DNA of 64,000 bases from Rathayibacter sp. VKM Ac-2804 (GTDB taxonomy: Bacteria > Actinomycetota > Actinomycetes > Actinomycetales > Microbacteriaceae), in the NCBI RefSeq assembly GCF_009866655.1, contig NZ_CP047420.1, positions 186,001 to 250,000 on the forward strand, given 5' to 3'. Positions within the stretch are counted from its first letter, which is position 1. Each line of letters begins with the position of its first letter. Under the pieces are notes generated by a model that did not search any database, had not been told where the DNA came from, and saw nothing but the letters and a program-made list of their open reading frames with translations. A program made the translations under genes and the position numbers. Below are positions 43,000-51,597 of this stretch, one piece after another.

Positions 43000-43160
43000 G
43001 ATCGCCTGCACATCGGACAGCACGCCTCCGGAAGGGTGCTGGGCCGGCGTGCAAGTGCTCCTCCGTTGTGCAGGTGCTCGTCCGTTGTGCAGGTGATTCG
43101 GCGGGGAAGCCGCTTACCGGCGCGAGGGCGGGAGGGGCGGATCGCCTGCAGATCGGACGG
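43000..43160 (+). repeat. Direct repeats and 19-bp tandem repeats in the ALDH downstream gap
   Basis: GATCGCCTGCANATCGGAC occurs at 43000 and again at 43140, bracketing about 120 bases. Inside, GTGCARGTGCTCSTCCGTT is repeated at 43049-43067 and 43068-43086, with a partial third unit GTGCAGGTG at 43087. No gene is present between 42923 and 43180. Confidence 0.7.
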
Positions 43161-43180
43161 GGTCGTGCCGGGCTCAGGCG

Positions 43181-43424
43181 TCAGATCCAGCCGATCTTGT
43201 GGGCCTCGATCACGGCGCGCTGACGGGTGTCGACGTCGAGCTTGCGCAGGATCGACGAGACGTGGTGGCGCACGGTGCCCGCGGAGAGGTGCAGCGCCCT
43301 GCCGATCTCGCCGGTGGTCTCGCCGCGGGAGCCGGCGCTCAGGACGTCGAGCTCGCGGTCGGTGAGCGGGCTGCGCGTGGTCGCGAGAGCGTCGGCGGCG
43401 ATCTCGGACTCCTCTTCTGGCGCG
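43181..43424 (-). pseudogene. C-terminal fragment of a LuxR-type (DesR/NarL) response regulator
   Basis: The minus-strand frame encodes EIAADALATTRSPLTDRELD, an HTH with GEIGRALHLSAGTVRHHVSS, then ILRKLDVDTRQRAVIEAH and a stop after GWI. It matches the last ~75 residues of DesR-like regulators. The receiver domain and any start codon are missing; homology ends just where a REP copy begins (43431). A real regulator truncated by a repeat-associated rearrangement is the best explanation. Confidence 0.8.
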
Positions 43425-43430
43425 GGTGGA

Positions 43431-43467
43431 TCTCGATACGCCCTCTGCGAGGGCTACTCGATCAGCA
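43431..43467 (+). repeat. REP-like element at the broken end of the regulator fragment
   Basis: TCTCGATACGCCC-TCTGCGA-GGGCTACTCGATCAGCAG. It replaces the 5' part of the response-regulator gene. Confidence 0.85.
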
Positions 43468-43519
43468 GGAGAGGGGGAGCAGCCGGAGGCTACGTCGCCC
43501 TTCCGTCAGCCGCCCGCCT

Positions 43520-43649
43520 CATGCTGGTCGAGTAGCCGCGCAGCGGCGTATCGAGACCCGCCGTCACCAGAAGGGCGGGTCTGCAGACTCGTCCTTCTGA
43601 CGGTGGTGGATCTCGATACGCCCGCTGTGCGGGCTACTCGATCAGCATG
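43520..43649 (+). repeat. REP composite element C
   Basis: Inverted copy 43520-43557, spacer, direct copy 43611-43649. The spacer holds GTCTGCAGAC (43579-43588) flanked by nested inverted pairs CCGTCA/TGACGG and AGAAGG/CCTTCT, so the whole element can fold as one long cruciform. Confidence 0.88.
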
Positions 43650-43827
43650 GAGTTCCCCGCACTGACGAGGTGGCCTCTCCTGGTCAGCATGGAGTTCCCC
43701 ACTCACGAGGTGATCTCTGCTCGGAGCCCTCGGCGAGGATTCCGCGCCTGCGTCGGCAGCTCGTCCTCGGACTCCGGCACCCTCGTCACGTCTCCTCGTC
43801 GAGGAGAAGAAGAGGAGGGACGGAGCT
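43650..43827. other. Gap with a short duplicated stretch
   Basis: CAGCATGGAGTTCCCC occurs at 43643 and again at 43685, each followed by ACT(G)ACGAGGTG. No gene was seen until the GTG at 43828, which has GAGGAGGGA upstream. Confidence 0.55.
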
Positions 43828-44226
43828 GTGTGCATCGAGGAAGTCGGACCGGTCGAGGCCGTGCGGGCGTTCGTGACCGCCTACGACGAATGGGCCCAGC
43901 GGGGCTACACCCGGAGCGTTCCGGAGGAGCTGGCCGAGGCGGTGACCGAGAAGCTCTTCCCTGATCTCGACTCGGATGCTCGGTGGTACTCGCGGGGCAA
44001 GGTGAGGCAGGTCGGGAGCATGGTCGTCTCAGAGGTGGAACTGCTGTCGTACTCGAGCTCCGACGCCGTCGTCGGGGCGCTCCTGGACACGACGGGCATC
44101 CGCGTCCTCGCCAACGGCAAGGAGACGTTCCGCAGCACCGAGGAGAAGGATCTGATCCACCGCGTGCGGATCAGCCTCGTCTTCGACGGCCGCTGGCGGA
44201 TCGACGTGATCGACACGGTGGAGTAG
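43828..44226 (+). CDS. Hypothetical protein, possibly SnoaL/NTF2-like
   Basis: 132 residues without a family I can name with certainty. It has an N-terminal helix pair (EAVRAFVTAYDEWAQRG), a mixed middle (ARWYSRGKVRQVGSMVVSEV) and closing beta strands ending WRIDVIDTVE, a layout common in cystatin/NTF2-like proteins that end on a W-x-I/V-strand. Start GTG at 43828 with GAGGAGGGA nine bases upstream. Flanked by REP elements on the left and paired hairpins on the right; not in an operon. Confidence 0.6.
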   Translation: MCIEEVGPVEAVRAFVTAYDEWAQRGYTRSVPEELAEAVTEKLFPDLDSDARWYSRGKVRQVGSMVVSEVELLSYSSSDAVVGALLDTTGIRVLANGKETFRSTEEKDLIHRVRISLVFDGRWRIDVIDTVE

Positions 44227-44259
44227 TGGCGGGCGCACGGCTCCGGCCCCTGCGCTCCG

Positions 44260-44300
44260 CAGAAGTCGTCGTAGTAGGTGGTCCGGTACGACGACTTCTG
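44260..44300. repeat. Hairpin family CAGAAGTYGTCGTA, copy 1
   Basis: CAGAAGTCGTCGTA (44260-44273) pairs perfectly with 44287-44300 over a 13-base loop; GAGAG follows. It lies between the convergent hypothetical and esterase genes and may be a terminator. Confidence 0.8.
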
Positions 44301-44343
44301 GAGAGTGAGGGCGGCGGCGGGGAGGCGCGCGGCCTCGGGTGCG

Positions 44344-44384
44344 CAGAAGTTGTCGTAGTGGGTGCTCGGGTACGACAACTTCTG
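44344..44384. repeat. Hairpin family CAGAAGTYGTCGTA, copy 2
   Basis: CAGAAGTTGTCGTA (44344-44357) pairs perfectly with 44371-44384. The loop is again 13 bases and GAGAG again follows. Relative to copy 1 both arms changed together (C to T and G to A), i.e. the pairing is conserved. Confidence 0.8.
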
Positions 44385-44411
44385 GAGAGGGAGGGGGTCC
44401 GGCGGGCGGGG

Positions 44412-45911
44412 TCAGGGGGTCGGCGGGCGGGACGACGCCGTGAGGCGGCGGACGGCGTCTCCTGGGGCGTGGGCGACGCGGGGGGACTCCGCGAGGAGGA
44501 GGGTCGCGCGGGTCGGGGCGTACTCGGGCCAGTCGGGACCGGGGGCGCCGGTGGCGGCGAAGGCGGACCAGTGGCGGGTGAGGGCGTCGCGGAGGGAGGC
44601 GGGGGCGGCGTCGCCGACCTCGTCGCGGGCGAGGTCCGAGTCGTCGACGTGACGGAAGAGGAAGGGCAGCTCGAGGGAGTGGCCGGACCGCCGAGCGCCG
44701 GCGGCGGCGGGCTGCTCCCAGGTGAAGAGGTACGCGCGGGTGGAGCCGGTGGCGTCGGCGCGGGCGTCGAGGAGGCGCTGGCTGGGCTGCCGGTAGATCG
44801 TCTCGGCGAGGCAGGCCTCGAGCTGCTCGGCCGGGGAGGTCTCGCGGCCGAGGTCGGCGCGGAGGGCGGCGGCGAACGCCTCCGTCCGGCTGCCGCGTGA
44901 CGAGGGCCACTGCGGCAGGAGCAGCGCCAGCTCGCGCTCGAGGAGGTCCGGCGACGGGTCCGGGCCGCCGGGGTCGACGAAGCCGGAGCCCTCGTTCACG
45001 TTCGTGCCGACGATCAGGTCCACCGTCGAGGACGCTCCGGCGGCGACCGCGTCCACCGGCGCCGCGGGCAGCACGCGGCCGTCGAGGCTCGGCCGGAAGG
45101 CGGGCGTCGGGTTCGGGTGGCCGGCCGAGCGGCGCTCGATCAGCCGCTGCTGGGCGGCGACCACCTCCTCCCACGGCAGCGTGAGCAGCCGCGACGGGTC
45201 GTCCTCGAGCCCCAGGAGCGCGAGCAGCTCGGCGGTGACGCCCTCGCCGAAGGTCCGCGTGCCGATCCGCTCCGGGTTCCCGCTCTGCAGCACCGCCCGC
45301 TGGAACAGACCGTCGGCAGCGGGCGCGGCGAGCAGCGCCGAGACCAGCACCGCTCCCGCGGACTGGCCGGCGAGCGTCACCCGCGACGGGTCCCCGCCGA
45401 ACGCGGCGATGCCCGAGCGCACCCAGCGGAGCGCGCCGATCACGTCGAGCAGGGCGAGGTTCGCGGAGTCGGCGTACTCGGCGCCGAGGACGTGCTCGAG
45501 GGTCAGCAGCCCGAGCGCGCCGAGGCGGTGATTCACCGAGACGACGATCATCCGGCCCGCGGCGGCGAGGCGCGCGCCGTCGGAGAGCGGCTCCGCGTTC
45601 GATCCGACGATGTGCAGGCCGCCGTGCACCCAGACGAGCACGGGCAGGTCGCGGGCGGCGGGATCGGGCGTCCAGATGTTCAGGTGCAGGGAGTCGCGCT
45701 CGGAGACGGGCGCGTCGGCGAACGGCTGCGGCGCGACAGGTCCGCGCGAGATCGCCGGGCGCATCCCCGCCCACGGCTCCACCGCCGCGCCGGGCCGGAA
45801 GCGCTCGGCCACCCGCAGGTACGGCACGCCGAGGAAGGCGTGCACCGCGCCGTCCGGCGTCTCCAGCACCCGGCCGCGCACGTTGCCCCCCGGAGTCACG
45901 ACCTCGGTCAT
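44412..45911 (-). CDS. Type B carboxylesterase
   Basis: 499 residues of the carboxylesterase/lipase type B family. The catalytic triad can be placed: S184 in LAGQSAGA, E307 in NVNEGSG and H411 in GHSLELPF. The oxyanion segment is WVHGGLHIVGS. There is no signal peptide, so it is cytoplasmic and could deacetylate imported acetylated oligosaccharides. Its ATG overlaps the stop of the upstream ROK regulator gene by 4 bases (ATGA), so the two are one operon at the edge of the mannan locus. Confidence 0.88.
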   Translation of the reverse strand: MTEVVTPGGNVRGRVLETPDGAVHAFLGVPYLRVAERFRPGAAVEPWAGMRPAISRGPVAPQPFADAPVSERDSLHLNIWTPDPAARDLPVLVWVHGGLHIVGSNAEPLSDGARLAAAGRMIVVSVNHRLGALGLLTLEHVLGAEYADSANLALLDVIGALRWVRSGIAAFGGDPSRVTLAGQSAGAVLVSALLAAPAADGLFQRAVLQSGNPERIGTRTFGEGVTAELLALLGLEDDPSRLLTLPWEEVVAAQQRLIERRSAGHPNPTPAFRPSLDGRVLPAAPVDAVAAGASSTVDLIVGTNVNEGSGFVDPGGPDPSPDLLERELALLLPQWPSSRGSRTEAFAAALRADLGRETSPAEQLEACLAETIYRQPSQRLLDARADATGSTRAYLFTWEQPAAAGARRSGHSLELPFLFRHVDDSDLARDEVGDAAPASLRDALTRHWSAFAATGAPGPDWPEYAPTRATLLLAESPRVAHAPGDAVRRLTASSRPPTP

Positions 45912-47134
45912 TCGGGCTGGTGCAGCACGGGCCCGTGGCCGGGCGAGAGCGTGCTCTGCAGCACGAGGGAGGAGGCGCCGATCGCCGCGGCGTCGCGCGG
46001 GTTCGCCGACAGCTCGACGCTGATCGGGTGCGCGCGGCGGGCGAACCGGCGGCCCTCGAGCCGGGAGCGCAGCGCCCGCGTGTAGATCGAGCCGGCGATC
46101 GCGACTCCGGGGCCGGTGAGGACGAGCGCGTCGAGGTCGAACAGGTTGGCGAGGGTGACGGCGCCGTCGGCGAGGTGCCCGGCGGATCGCTGCAGCAGCG
46201 CCTCCGCGGCGGGGTGGCCGTTGATCGCGGCGAGGCTCAGCACGTCGAAGTCGCGGGCGTTCTGCTCCACCTCGAAGGTGAGGTCGAGGTCGGCGAACGA
46301 GCCGCGATCCGCTCCCGCGTCCTCGACCACGACGGAGGGCGCCGCGTAGCGCTCCAAGCAGCCGATGTTGCCGCAGAAGCACTCGCGGCCGCCCGGGGCG
46401 ATGGTGATGTGGCCGATCTCGGCGGCGTTGGAGCTGGCTCCGCGGAAGAGCGCGCCGTCGAGCACGATGCCGGCGCCGATCCCGGTGCCGACGTAGATGC
46501 TGCCGAAGGTCTCGTGCCGCGAGACGCCGCGGCTCCAGAACTCGCCGATGGCGGCGGCCGCCGCGTCGTTGTCGAGCAGGATCGGGATGCCGAAGCCGGC
46601 ACCGAGCTCCTCGCGCAGCGGGAAGTCGCGCCAGCCCTGCAGGGTGGGCGGGCCGAGGATACGGCCGGCGGCCTGGTCGATGGGGCCGGGGGCGACGACC
46701 GCGACACCGGCGATCGTGCGGCGGTCGAGGCCGGTGCCGCGGACGAACGCGGCGTAGCCGTCGACGATCCGCCGGGTGACCTCCTCCGGGGCCGCGAGGG
46801 CCGCGCCGCGGATCTGCTGGCGCGCGAGCACGCCGCCGCCGGCGTCCGTCGCCACGAAGGTGATCGACTCGAAGCCGAGCTGGACGCCGACGCCGATCCG
46901 CGCCCGGGTGTTGATCTCGAGCATCTGCCGCGGCTTGCCGCCGCTGGCGGTGGAGCCCGTCTCGCGGACGATGCCGTCGGTGAGCAGCTTCCGCACGATC
47001 AGCGAGATCGACGGCTGGGTCAGGCCGGTCGCCGAGGTGAGCTCGACGCGGCTGATCGGCCCGGAGGAGCGGATCAGGTCGACGACGAGGGCGCGGCTGC
47101 CCGGGGCCGCGGGGGTCGCCTCACGACGCGCCAT
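45908..47134 (-). CDS. ROK family transcriptional repressor (NagC/XylR/Mlc type)
   Basis: 408 residues: winged helix at ~12-75 (ALVVDLIRSSGPISRVELTS, TGLTQPSISLIVRKLLTDG), then the ROK sugar-binding domain with NAAEIGHITI and the zinc-binding cluster CFCGNIGCLERY. Such proteins repress sugar catabolic genes until sugar binds. It is co-transcribed with the carboxylesterase and divergent from the HTH-less LacI-type gene at 47232, so it is a plausible regulator of the mannan locus. Confidence 0.9.
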   Translation of the reverse strand: MARREATPAAPGSRALVVDLIRSSGPISRVELTSATGLTQPSISLIVRKLLTDGIVRETGSTASGGKPRQMLEINTRARIGVGVQLGFESITFVATDAGGGVLARQQIRGAALAAPEEVTRRIVDGYAAFVRGTGLDRRTIAGVAVVAPGPIDQAAGRILGPPTLQGWRDFPLREELGAGFGIPILLDNDAAAAAIGEFWSRGVSRHETFGSIYVGTGIGAGIVLDGALFRGASSNAAEIGHITIAPGGRECFCGNIGCLERYAAPSVVVEDAGADRGSFADLDLTFEVEQNARDFDVLSLAAINGHPAAEALLQRSAGHLADGAVTLANLFDLDALVLTGPGVAIAGSIYTRALRSRLEGRRFARRAHPISVELSANPRDAAAIGASSLVLQSTLSPGHGPVLHQPE

Positions 47135-47231
47135 GCCTGCTCCTCACCGCTCGACCGCCAGCGTACGGGACCGGGGGCCGCGGCCCGCGCCCGCGCCTAC
47201 GCTGGTACCGCCCGTCCGAGAGAGAGCCGCC

Positions 47232-48101
47232 ATGACCGATCCGAGACCGCCGCGGCCCCTCGGGCTCGCCCTCGTCCGCGCCACCGAGATCATGGGCGCC
47301 GAGCCCTACTTCCACGAGTTCATCGCGGGGGTCGAGCACGCGGTCCGCCCGGCCGGGCACTCGGTGCTGCTGAACGTGCTGCCCGACCGCGACGCCGAGA
47401 TCGAGACCTACCGGCGCTGGGCCCGCGACGGCGAGGTCGACGGCGTCGTGCTCGTCGACCTGGAGGTGGACGACCCGCGGCCGGCGCTGGTGCGCGAGCT
47501 CGGGCTGCCCGCGGTGATCGTCGGCCCGCCCTCCGCGGCGCGGGAGCTGCGGGCGGTCTGGACGAACGACGACGACGCGATGCGCGACGCGGTGCAGTTC
47601 CTCGCCGATCTCGGCCATGAGCGGATCGCGCACGTCGGCGGGCCGGAGGAGCTGCTGCACACGCGGATCCGGCGCGAGTGCTTCCTCCGGGAGTGCGCCG
47701 ACCGGGGGATCGAAGCGGTCGAGCGCTCGGGCGACTACTCGCGAGAGTCCGGCGGCCGCGCGCTGCGCTCGCTGGCGGCGGAGTCGCAGCCGGCGACCGC
47801 GGTGATCCTGGACAGCGACCTGATGGCGATCGGCGCGCTCGACGCGGCCCGTCAGCTCGGCCTCGACGTGCCGGGCGCGATGTCGCTGCTGGCCTGGGAC
47901 GACTCCGCGCAGTGCCAGCTGAGCGAGCCGCCGCTCTCGGCGGTCTCGCACGACGTGCAGGTGATCGGCATGCTGACCGGCCAGGAGCTCCTGAGCGAGA
48001 TCGCCGAGTCGGCGAGCGGATCCGTCGCCAGCCCGCCGGTCGTGGTGGTGGCGCGCGGCACGACGAGCGCCCTTGCGCAGCCCGCCGGGCACGTGGACTG
48101 A
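47232..48101 (+). CDS. LacI-type effector-binding protein lacking the DNA-binding domain
   Basis: 289 residues that align with the sensor half of LacI/GalR regulators: LGLALVRATEIMGAEPYFHE, GVVLVDLEVDDPR, WTNDDDAMRDAVQFLADLGH, RIAHVGGPEE, TAVILDSDLMAIGAL and LLAWDDSAQCQL. No helix-turn-helix precedes it: the upstream 100 bases do not encode one in any plus-strand frame, and the ATG at 47232 has GAGAGAG ahead. There is no signal peptide, so it is not a transport binding protein. It may bind a sugar and modulate another regulator. Placed between the ROK repressor and the secreted GH5. Confidence 0.75.
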   Translation: MTDPRPPRPLGLALVRATEIMGAEPYFHEFIAGVEHAVRPAGHSVLLNVLPDRDAEIETYRRWARDGEVDGVVLVDLEVDDPRPALVRELGLPAVIVGPPSAARELRAVWTNDDDAMRDAVQFLADLGHERIAHVGGPEELLHTRIRRECFLRECADRGIEAVERSGDYSRESGGRALRSLAAESQPATAVILDSDLMAIGALDAARQLGLDVPGAMSLLAWDDSAQCQLSEPPLSAVSHDVQVIGMLTGQELLSEIAESASGSVASPPVVVVARGTTSALAQPAGHVD

Positions 48102-48150
48102 CGCCCCGGGGGAGCCGCGACGGCGCTGATCCGTCATGCCTGATCTTTAC

Positions 48151-48177
48151 ATAAATTATTAATCTTTGTACTTGACG
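48151..48177 (+). promoter_or_regulatory. AT-rich control site before the GH5 gene
   Basis: ATAAATTATTAATCTTTGTA (48151-48170) followed by TTGACG (48172-48177). The core TAATC-TT-TGTA with a close-by TTGACG recurs before the GH26 gene (TAATC-GA-TGTA, minus strand 61466-61476, TTGACG 61456-61461). A shared regulator site is likely; the -10 is not obvious. Confidence 0.45.
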
Positions 48178-48280
48178 CGGGGCAGGAGCATCAGCGACTC
48201 TGGGCACGTCGCCGCGGTGATCGACTCCCGATCAGCTGCGGCGCGAGACACGTCACCGGTCGAAGGAGCCTGGCTAACCC

Positions 48281-51200
48281 ATGACACGTGCCCACCCCAC
48301 CCCCTCCGCGTTCTCGCGGGTCCCCCTGCGCCGCTCCCTCGCCGGAGCCGCGCTGCTGGCCGTCACGGCCGGCTCGCTGGTCGTCCTCGCGCCGGCCGCG
48401 GCGCCGACCGCCTCGGCAGCGGCGATCGCCGCCGACTGGACGAGCGAGAACACCGCCTTCGTCCAGCGCGACGGCAGCGCCCTGACCCTCGACGGCGAGC
48501 GGTTCCGCGCGAGCGGCACCAACATCTACTGGCTCGGCCTCGACGAGAACGTCGGCGGCGTCGACTACCCCACCTACTTCCGGATCAAGGACGCCCTCGA
48601 CACCGCCGCGCAGATGGGCGTCACCGTCGTCCGCTCGCACATGATGACCTCGACGGGCCAGAACGACGAGGATCCGCTCGCCCTGATGCCGCGCCTCGGC
48701 GAGTACAACGAGGAGGCGTTCCGCACCATCGACTTCGCCGTCGCCTACGCGGGCACCCTCGGCATCCGCCTGGTGCTGCCCCTCACCGACGAGTGGGCGT
48801 ACTACCACGGCGGTCACCGCGACTTCACGACTCCGCTCGGGCTGGAGTCGGCCGACTTCTACACCGACCCCGCGGCGATCGCCGCGTACCAGGACTACGT
48901 CGACGTGATCCTCGGCCACACCAACACGATCACCGGCACGCGCTTCGTCGACGACCCGACGATCATGGCCTGGGAGCTGGGCAACGAGCTCGAGGGGATG
49001 ACCCTCGACTGGATCAACGCGCAGGTCGCCCACATCAAGGAGCAGGCGCCCGAGCAGCTCGTCGCCGCCGGCCGCCGCTTCGACATCGACCCGGACACCC
49101 TCGCGGCGCCCGACCTCGACATCGTCGACGTGCACTACTACCCGCCGACCGCCGAGCGCGTCTCGGCCGACGCCGCGACCGTCGCCGGCGCGGACAAGGT
49201 CTACATCGCCGGCGAGTACGCCTCGACGGCCGCGAGCGAGGACCTCCTCGGCGCGGCCGCGGCCGACCCGAACGTCTCGGGCACCTTCTTCTGGTCGCTC
49301 TTCGGCAACAACGACCGCGGCGGCTTCGTGCCGCACGACGACGGCTTCACCCTGCACTACCCGGGCGAGACCCCGCGCGAGCAGGAGAGCGTCGACGCGA
49401 TCGAGCAGTACGGCACCGCGACGGGCAGCACGCCCGGCGAGCTCGAGCTCGGCGCCCCGCTGATCACCGCGATCGAGCAGGACTGCGGGATCAACGAGGT
49501 CTCCTGGCGCGGCACCGCGGGCGCCACCGGCTACCTGGTGCAGCGCTCGACCGGCGGCGAGTGGAGCGACGTCACGGACGGAGCCGTCTCCGCCTCGGCC
49601 TCGCCCGTCACCGACTACGACTCCCCGGCCGGCGCGCGCTACCGCGTCGTGCCGGTGGGTGACGACGACCAGCGCGGTCCCGCCTCCGACGCGGTCGCCG
49701 CCGCCGCCGGCGGTGCCGTGCTGGTCGACCCGCTGCAGAGCTGGCTGCTGACCGCCGGCCACGAGAACGCGGAGATCGCGCCGACCCCCGCCGGCGGCGT
49801 CGTCAGCGCGACCGGCGACGCGAGCGTCACCTGGCAGCGGGACGGGATCGGCGCGGCGGAGTTCGTCGTCTCGGACCCGTCCGCGGTCACCGTGGCGACG
49901 AGCAGCGACGGCGCGACCTGGACCGACGCCGCCACGACGACCACCGAGCGCGACGGCGCGAGCGTCGTCGCCGCGACCGGCCTCTCCGGCGACCGGGTGC
50001 GCGTCAGCTGGAGCACCGGCGTGCTGCAGCGGGCGACGATCACGAGCGCCGCCGCACAGGTCGCGCTCGTCGATCCGCTGGACGACTTCTCCCGGACGGC
50101 AGCCCACACCGGCAGCCTCTCCTTCGACACCGGAAACCCGGCGCTCTTCGGCGGCGACGCCTCCCGGGTCAAGCGCGACAGCGCCGACCCGGCGAGCCTC
50201 GAGTACACCTTCGACGACATCAGCGGCGCCGACATCACCGCCTGGTACTGGCCCGACCAGCCGGTCGTGCCGCTCACGGTCGAGGGATCGGCGGACGGCA
50301 CCACCTGGGCGCCGCTCGCCGTCGAGACGCGCGGCGGCACCGGGAACTGGCGCGAGTACACCTACTCGGTCCGCGACCTGACCGGCGTGGACCGGCTGCG
50401 GATCTCCTGGCCGCAGGGCGCGGGCGAGGTGTGGACGCCGCAGATCGGCGCGGTGAGCCTCTCCTCCCCGAACGCGGCGCCGTTCGGTCTGCCCGCGGCC
50501 CCCGCGCTCGGGGCGCCCGTGGACGGCACGGCGGACGTCACCGCCACGCCGACCTTCTCGTGGGAGCCGGCCGCGGACGCCGCGTACTACCGCTTCGTCC
50601 TCTCCACCTCGAGCGACCTCGCGGATCCGCTGGTCTCCGCCACCGGGCTCTCGGCCACGAGCTACCGCCCGCCGGTGGAGCTCGACCCGGAGACGACGTA
50701 CTACTGGCAGGTCTCCGCGGTGAACGGGCTCGGCGCCACGGCGTCGGCGACCCGGACCTTCAGCACGGCGGCGCTGCCGACCGAGCCGGTCGTGGTCGAG
50801 GACTTCGACGGCTACGCCGACGACGCCGCGCTGCAGGCCGCCTACGTCCGCAACACCGGCGGCGGATCCATCACGCCGACGCTGGTGCCGAGCCCCGCGA
50901 ACGACACGAGCGCGGCTCGCTTCGACTACGACACTGGCACGGCCGGTTACGCCGGCACGGTGCGGACCTTCGCGGCCGCGCAGAACTGGTGGGGCTACTC
51001 CGGACTGTCGCTCACGGTCGACGCCGACCGGGCGGTGCCGCTCGCGGTGCAGTTCGTCGCGAACGGCGCGTTCTGGGAGGCGACGGTCACCCCGTCCGCC
51101 GATGGCGTGCAGCGGATCGAGATCCCATTCGAGGACTTCGCGCCGCCCTCCTGGGCGCCGCAGGCCGACCTCGACCTCACCTCGGTCACGCAGTACGCGC

Positions 51201-51499
51201 TGTACGTGAACGGCTCGGGCGCGGGCTCGCTGGTGCTCGACGACGTGGAGACCGTGGTGGCGGAGGCGACCACGCCGACGCCGACGCCCACTCCGACCGC
51301 TCCGCCCACCGCGACGCCGACGCCGACCGCGACGCCGACGGCCACGCCGACCGCGACTCCCACGGCCACCCCCACCACCCCGCCCACCGCGACCCCGTCG
51401 CCCACTCCGACCCCCGCGCCCTCCGTGCCCTCGTGGCTCGAGTCGCTGGTCAAGAAGTACCTGCCGAGCCTCTGGCAGTGGTGGCTCGGCCGCCACTAG
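48281..51499 (+). CDS. Secreted multidomain GH5 mannanase/mannosidase-like enzyme
   Basis: 1072 residues. A signal peptide covers ~1-47 (FSRVPLRRSLAGAALLAV, ASAA). The GH5 barrel (50-390) has LTLDGERFRASGTNIYWLGL, acid/base E235 in WELGNELEG and nucleophile E312 in IAGEYAS, as in subfamily 7-type mannanases. After it come an fn3-like repeat (~385-475), a galactose-binding-like region (~480-725), another fn3-like domain (APVDGTADVTATPTFSWEP) and a CBM-like domain (~810-1000, VVVEDFDGYADDAA). A Thr-Pro linker of ~50 residues and a short amphipathic end (SWLESLVKKYLPSLWQWW) close it. GAAGGAG precedes the ATG. Confidence 0.87.
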   Translation: MTRAHPTPSAFSRVPLRRSLAGAALLAVTAGSLVVLAPAAAPTASAAAIAADWTSENTAFVQRDGSALTLDGERFRASGTNIYWLGLDENVGGVDYPTYFRIKDALDTAAQMGVTVVRSHMMTSTGQNDEDPLALMPRLGEYNEEAFRTIDFAVAYAGTLGIRLVLPLTDEWAYYHGGHRDFTTPLGLESADFYTDPAAIAAYQDYVDVILGHTNTITGTRFVDDPTIMAWELGNELEGMTLDWINAQVAHIKEQAPEQLVAAGRRFDIDPDTLAAPDLDIVDVHYYPPTAERVSADAATVAGADKVYIAGEYASTAASEDLLGAAAADPNVSGTFFWSLFGNNDRGGFVPHDDGFTLHYPGETPREQESVDAIEQYGTATGSTPGELELGAPLITAIEQDCGINEVSWRGTAGATGYLVQRSTGGEWSDVTDGAVSASASPVTDYDSPAGARYRVVPVGDDDQRGPASDAVAAAAGGAVLVDPLQSWLLTAGHENAEIAPTPAGGVVSATGDASVTWQRDGIGAAEFVVSDPSAVTVATSSDGATWTDAATTTTERDGASVVAATGLSGDRVRVSWSTGVLQRATITSAAAQVALVDPLDDFSRTAAHTGSLSFDTGNPALFGGDASRVKRDSADPASLEYTFDDISGADITAWYWPDQPVVPLTVEGSADGTTWAPLAVETRGGTGNWREYTYSVRDLTGVDRLRISWPQGAGEVWTPQIGAVSLSSPNAAPFGLPAAPALGAPVDGTADVTATPTFSWEPAADAAYYRFVLSTSSDLADPLVSATGLSATSYRPPVELDPETTYYWQVSAVNGLGATASATRTFSTAALPTEPVVVEDFDGYADDAALQAAYVRNTGGGSITPTLVPSPANDTSAARFDYDTGTAGYAGTVRTFAAAQNWWGYSGLSLTVDADRAVPLAVQFVANGAFWEATVTPSADGVQRIEIPFEDFAPPSWAPQADLDLTSVTQYALYVNGSGAGSLVLDDVETVVAEATTPTPTPTPTAPPTATPTPTATPTATPTATPTATPTTPPTATPSPTPTPAPSVPSWLESLVKKYLPSLWQWWLGRH

Positions 51500-51597
51500 C
51501 CGCGAGCCGCATCCCGCACCACCCCCGCACCACCCCTCCGTTCCCACCACCACCTCCCGTCGCCGAAGGCGGCGACGGCCCACCGAGGAGAACTCCT

